Shown here piece after piece: positions 61,607-64,000 of a DNA stretch of 64,000 nt. Where the stretch lies: the NCBI GenBank assembly GCA_038217425.1, contig JBBQPM010000003.1:79746-143745 (forward strand), in the 5' to 3' direction. The stretch is from JAIEPT01 sp038217425 (GTDB taxonomy: Bacteria > Planctomycetota > Planctomycetia > Gemmatales > Gemmataceae). The notes beneath the pieces are model-generated. The model worked only from the letters and a program-made list of their open reading frames with translations. It made no database searches and was not told the DNA's origin. The translations under genes were made by a program, and so were the position numbers. Numbering within the stretch: position 1 is the first letter of the stretch; each line of letters starts with the position of its first letter.

Positions 61607-63997
61607 ATGCTTGCAAGTGCTTTGAATTTCTTCCGTTGCGCTGGCGAAGCGGTTCTTCCCAAGCTTCCTAAATGGCTCGCCAAAACCTTGGGATATGAGA
61701 TCGTCGCCGAAATGTGCGAAGTAGGCGAGGATTTTTGGAAGATTTGGCGGACGAAACAAACCGATGCGGAAGCACGCGAGACCATCTATCAGATAGCGCA
61801 ACCGACGCCAGTAGCGGACGTTCTGATGATAGCGTCTCAGGTTTCGGAGGAGTTGGCGGGAGACCGTGCGCCAGAAATCAAGAAGGCGCTGACGTTATAC
61901 CTCTCGCAGATCCCCTCGGTGACTCGTCAATCGCTGCGAACTCCCGCTGACCCGTCAGGCACAACCGTTCCCGACAACCTTCGTTTGCAAAAGCCGGACG
62001 ATCTGTTAGCCTTTCTTCCCATCGGCTTGCCTCAGTTTCAGCCCGGCGACCGACCTGCCTGCCTTGAGCAGCGCTGGGAACTCCTAGAGCTACTTGGACG
62101 CGGGGGTACGGGCGAAGTTTGGAAGGCGCAACACGTCGAGGACGATGCCGAATTCTGCGCCTTCAAGTTTTGCACAGATCCTGTCGCTCGTCAACGTCTT
62201 CTCACTCATGAAAAAGAAGTCATCAAGCGAGTAAAACAGGCTGGCATTCCCGGAATTGTTCGGCTCGAAGACTTTCGCCTTCAAGCCGATCCGCCCTGGC
62301 TCCGGTTCGAATACATCGACGGCGGCGATCTCGGCGGGCTGTTTCTTGAGTGGCAAAGTCAAGCTCCGTCTGCCCGTATTTCGCAAGCCCATCAAATCGT
62401 TCAAGATCTTGCTGGAATTGTGGGAAAGTTTCATCGCCTCGCCCAACCGATCATTCATCGCGATCTAAAACCGGGCAATGTACTACTCCAAAAGTCGAAT
62501 GGCCCAGCAAAGCTCCAGCTCAAGATCTCCGACTTCGGAATCGGCCACATATCTGCCAGCGCAATGCTTGAGCAGGCGAAAATCCCCACAAGTCCTGGGA
62601 AATCTCTCGGCACTCTACGTTTCGCTCATACTCCCCTCTATGCGTCAGATCAGCAGAAGGCCGGTAATGATCCCGACGTACGCGACGATGTTTTTGCGCT
62701 GGGAGTCATGTGGTATCAGATGCTCGTAAACGAAATGTCCAGAGGAGCGCCGACCGGCTTCGGATGGGATGAGGAGCTGCGCGAATTAGGGGTTGGCGAC
62801 CAGCTCATTCGCCTTCTTGGCTCTTGCATGTCGGGCAATATCAGATTTCGACCAAAAGACGCCCAGGACTTGTTTGAGAAGATCTCGGCCTGTTTATCTG
62901 ACTCGTTGACCAACGACCAAGGCGGCTCGACAGAAATGGCGGTCCCGACGCCGATTAGCCTCTCCAGTGTCTTTGCGCAGAGAAAAGAGGAGATTCACAA
63001 ACTCCACAATCAAGCTCGAGATGCCGAAAAAGTATCTAAAATTTCGGATGCGATTCGAATACTGGACCGTTTGCCTCCAGAATATCGAGATACTTCTTTG
63101 TACGCTTCGTTGTGCGGGAAGAGAGACGAAATTGCTGCCCTCACCACGGAAATAGAAAACGCCGCGCTTGGATTTAGATTGAATGCCGATCACTACCCGA
63201 AACTAGCTCGATTGAAGCAATTGCAGCCATTTCGTGCGGACGATCTGACCAAATTGATGGACGAATGTCCTGCGTTTCCGAGGCCGTTCAGAAATCGTAC
63301 GGGAATTGAGTTCGCCTTAGTCCCCAAGGGATCATATTGGATGGGAGGATCGCACCGCCAAGCAGGCACTGATAAGGTTGAGATCCCAACAGATTTCTAT
63401 TTGGGAATCTATCCAGTCACAATGCTGCAATGGGAGAAGGTGATGTCTTTTCCCTTGACGCATGTTCTCACATTATCACCGGAACAGGAATTCCTGCCCG
63501 TTACTAAGGTCTCGTGGGATGATGTTCAGGAGTTTCTTCGACGTTTGAACGAGCAAGAAAACGACGCCGGATGGATCTATCGGTTGCCGACCGAAGCTGA
63601 ATGGGAATATGCCTGTCGCGGCGCGCCCTATTCAAAAGAGGATTGTGGATTCGATTACTATTTTTATGACGAAAAAGACAAAAAGCCGATTAAGGCATAC
63701 ATGATCTCCCAATGTCCTCCCGCCAAAGTTAAACTGACCCCAGATACGCGAAGGGGTCAAAAAGGCAATTATCTACAAGAAATTGTAGCTGTCGGCCTAA
63801 ACCATTCAAATCGCCTTGGCCTGTATGACATGCAGACTAACGTATGGGAATGGTGTCAAGACTCACTGGCTATCCGGAATAAATCCTATACGCAATGCGC
63901 ACGAAGTGCGCTTTCGGTGGTTGTCCTGGAAAAAATTCCGGCATCCATGACCGATGTCTTGGCACGTGCTTGTGCTTCCTGCTTGGATCCTCATTGA
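61607..63997 (+). CDS. Ser/Thr kinase fused to a formylglycine-generating-enzyme-like domain
   Basis: 796 residues. Residues ~1-150 are an unrecognised N-terminal region (EVGEDFWKIWRTKQTDAEAR). The kinase domain runs ~155-430: glycine loop ELLGRGGTGEVWKAQH, Lys in CAFKFCTD, catalytic IIHRDLKPGNVLL near 284, ISDFGIGHIS. A coiled-coil-like linker follows, then the SUMF1/FGE domain from ~560: IEFALVPKGSYWMGG, YLGIYPVTMLQWEKVM, VSWDDVQEFLRRLNEQEND, YRLPTEAEWEYACRGAP, NRLGLYDMQTNVWEWCQDS. After that the expected RGGSW-type end is missing in this frame. Such kinase-FGE fusions occur in signalling and diversity-generating settings; the biochemical role is unknown. Confidence 0.85.
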   Translation: MLASALNFFRCAGEAVLPKLPKWLAKTLGYEIVAEMCEVGEDFWKIWRTKQTDAEARETIYQIAQPTPVADVLMIASQVSEELAGDRAPEIKKALTLYLSQIPSVTRQSLRTPADPSGTTVPDNLRLQKPDDLLAFLPIGLPQFQPGDRPACLEQRWELLELLGRGGTGEVWKAQHVEDDAEFCAFKFCTDPVARQRLLTHEKEVIKRVKQAGIPGIVRLEDFRLQADPPWLRFEYIDGGDLGGLFLEWQSQAPSARISQAHQIVQDLAGIVGKFHRLAQPIIHRDLKPGNVLLQKSNGPAKLQLKISDFGIGHISASAMLEQAKIPTSPGKSLGTLRFAHTPLYASDQQKAGNDPDVRDDVFALGVMWYQMLVNEMSRGAPTGFGWDEELRELGVGDQLIRLLGSCMSGNIRFRPKDAQDLFEKISACLSDSLTNDQGGSTEMAVPTPISLSSVFAQRKEEIHKLHNQARDAEKVSKISDAIRILDRLPPEYRDTSLYASLCGKRDEIAALTTEIENAALGFRLNADHYPKLARLKQLQPFRADDLTKLMDECPAFPRPFRNRTGIEFALVPKGSYWMGGSHRQAGTDKVEIPTDFYLGIYPVTMLQWEKVMSFPLTHVLTLSPEQEFLPVTKVSWDDVQEFLRRLNEQENDAGWIYRLPTEAEWEYACRGAPYSKEDCGFDYYFYDEKDKKPIKAYMISQCPPAKVKLTPDTRRGQKGNYLQEIVAVGLNHSNRLGLYDMQTNVWEWCQDSLAIRNKSYTQCARSALSVVVLEKIPASMTDVLARACASCLDPH

Positions 63998-64000
63998 TTT

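Noticed and set aside
61208..61801. 197-residue minus-strand ORF between the operon and the kinase gene
   Set aside because: It overlaps the kinase-FGE start in antisense and has no ribosome site or domain.
61607..63997. Diversity-generating retroelement target
   Set aside because: FGE-like ends can be DGR targets, but no reverse transcriptase, template repeat or adenine-biased variation is visible in the window.

Overview
The window looks like a chromosomal segment of a planctomycete, most likely Gemmataceae-like. It is GC-rich for its first 48.7 kb. It carries the secreted protein pairs typical of that phylum (DUF1552 with DUF1592, DUF1549/DUF1553 with DUF1501), PVC-type heme-binding domains, a Ser/Thr kinase with a broken NPCBM domain, and many palindromic intergenic repeats. 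The taxonomic call rests on gene families recognised by eye, not on a marker gene.

Layout. (1) 1-7901, minus strand: five translationally coupled genes that match the MoxR-vWA-beta-propeller (bpX) ternary systems, a predicted conflict system. The last gene runs off the left edge. (2) 8-31 kb: an OFA-type MFS transporter, DUF1552/DUF1592 and DUF1549/DUF1501 pairs with an AT-rich pentapeptide-repeat gene inserted in the second pair, PQQ-type and PPC-type secreted proteins, a 1389-residue dehydrogenase/cytochrome chimera, a GNAT enzyme, a metallophosphoesterase and an RmlD-like reductase. (3) 31-38 kb: a PilZ protein, a Ser/Thr kinase with a frameshift before its NPCBM domain, a PAP2 phosphatase whose tail is made of repeat DNA, queA, a sulfite-oxidase-like enzyme, a metacaspase with an EF-hand and a small lipoprotein. 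(4) 38.5-48.7 kb: an HK97-type phage head module (terminase, portal, prohead protease, major capsid, connector-like proteins, ParB-like protein, ABC ATPase). Several families of palindromic repeats sit between almost all of its genes, and a secreted TPR gene lies between terminase and portal.

(5) At 48.73 kb the ABC ATPase reading frame is cut at its H-loop by a mobile element. A 16-bp direct repeat (48729-48744 and 53246-53261) brackets a 4.5-kb segment with a large serine recombinase, a coiled-coil/membrane/HNH-type cargo and a small reverse-strand gene. (6) From 53.3 kb to the end composition stays lower in GC and the content stays accessory: a winged-helix protein, a D12-class adenine methylase, a DUF3102-like protein, a primase-like (AEP) replication protein, a three-gene operon (winged helix, P-loop ATPase, two-TM membrane protein) and a divergent kinase fused to a formylglycine-generating-enzyme-like domain. 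This may be a second, tandem element whose right end lies beyond the window.

The most promising candidates for undescribed biology are the winged helix/ATPase/membrane operon beside the kinase-FGE gene (57.7-64 kb), the repeat-studded capsid module that may be domesticated, and the small recombinase-HNH island. All functional statements are inferred from motifs read by eye; no searches were run.
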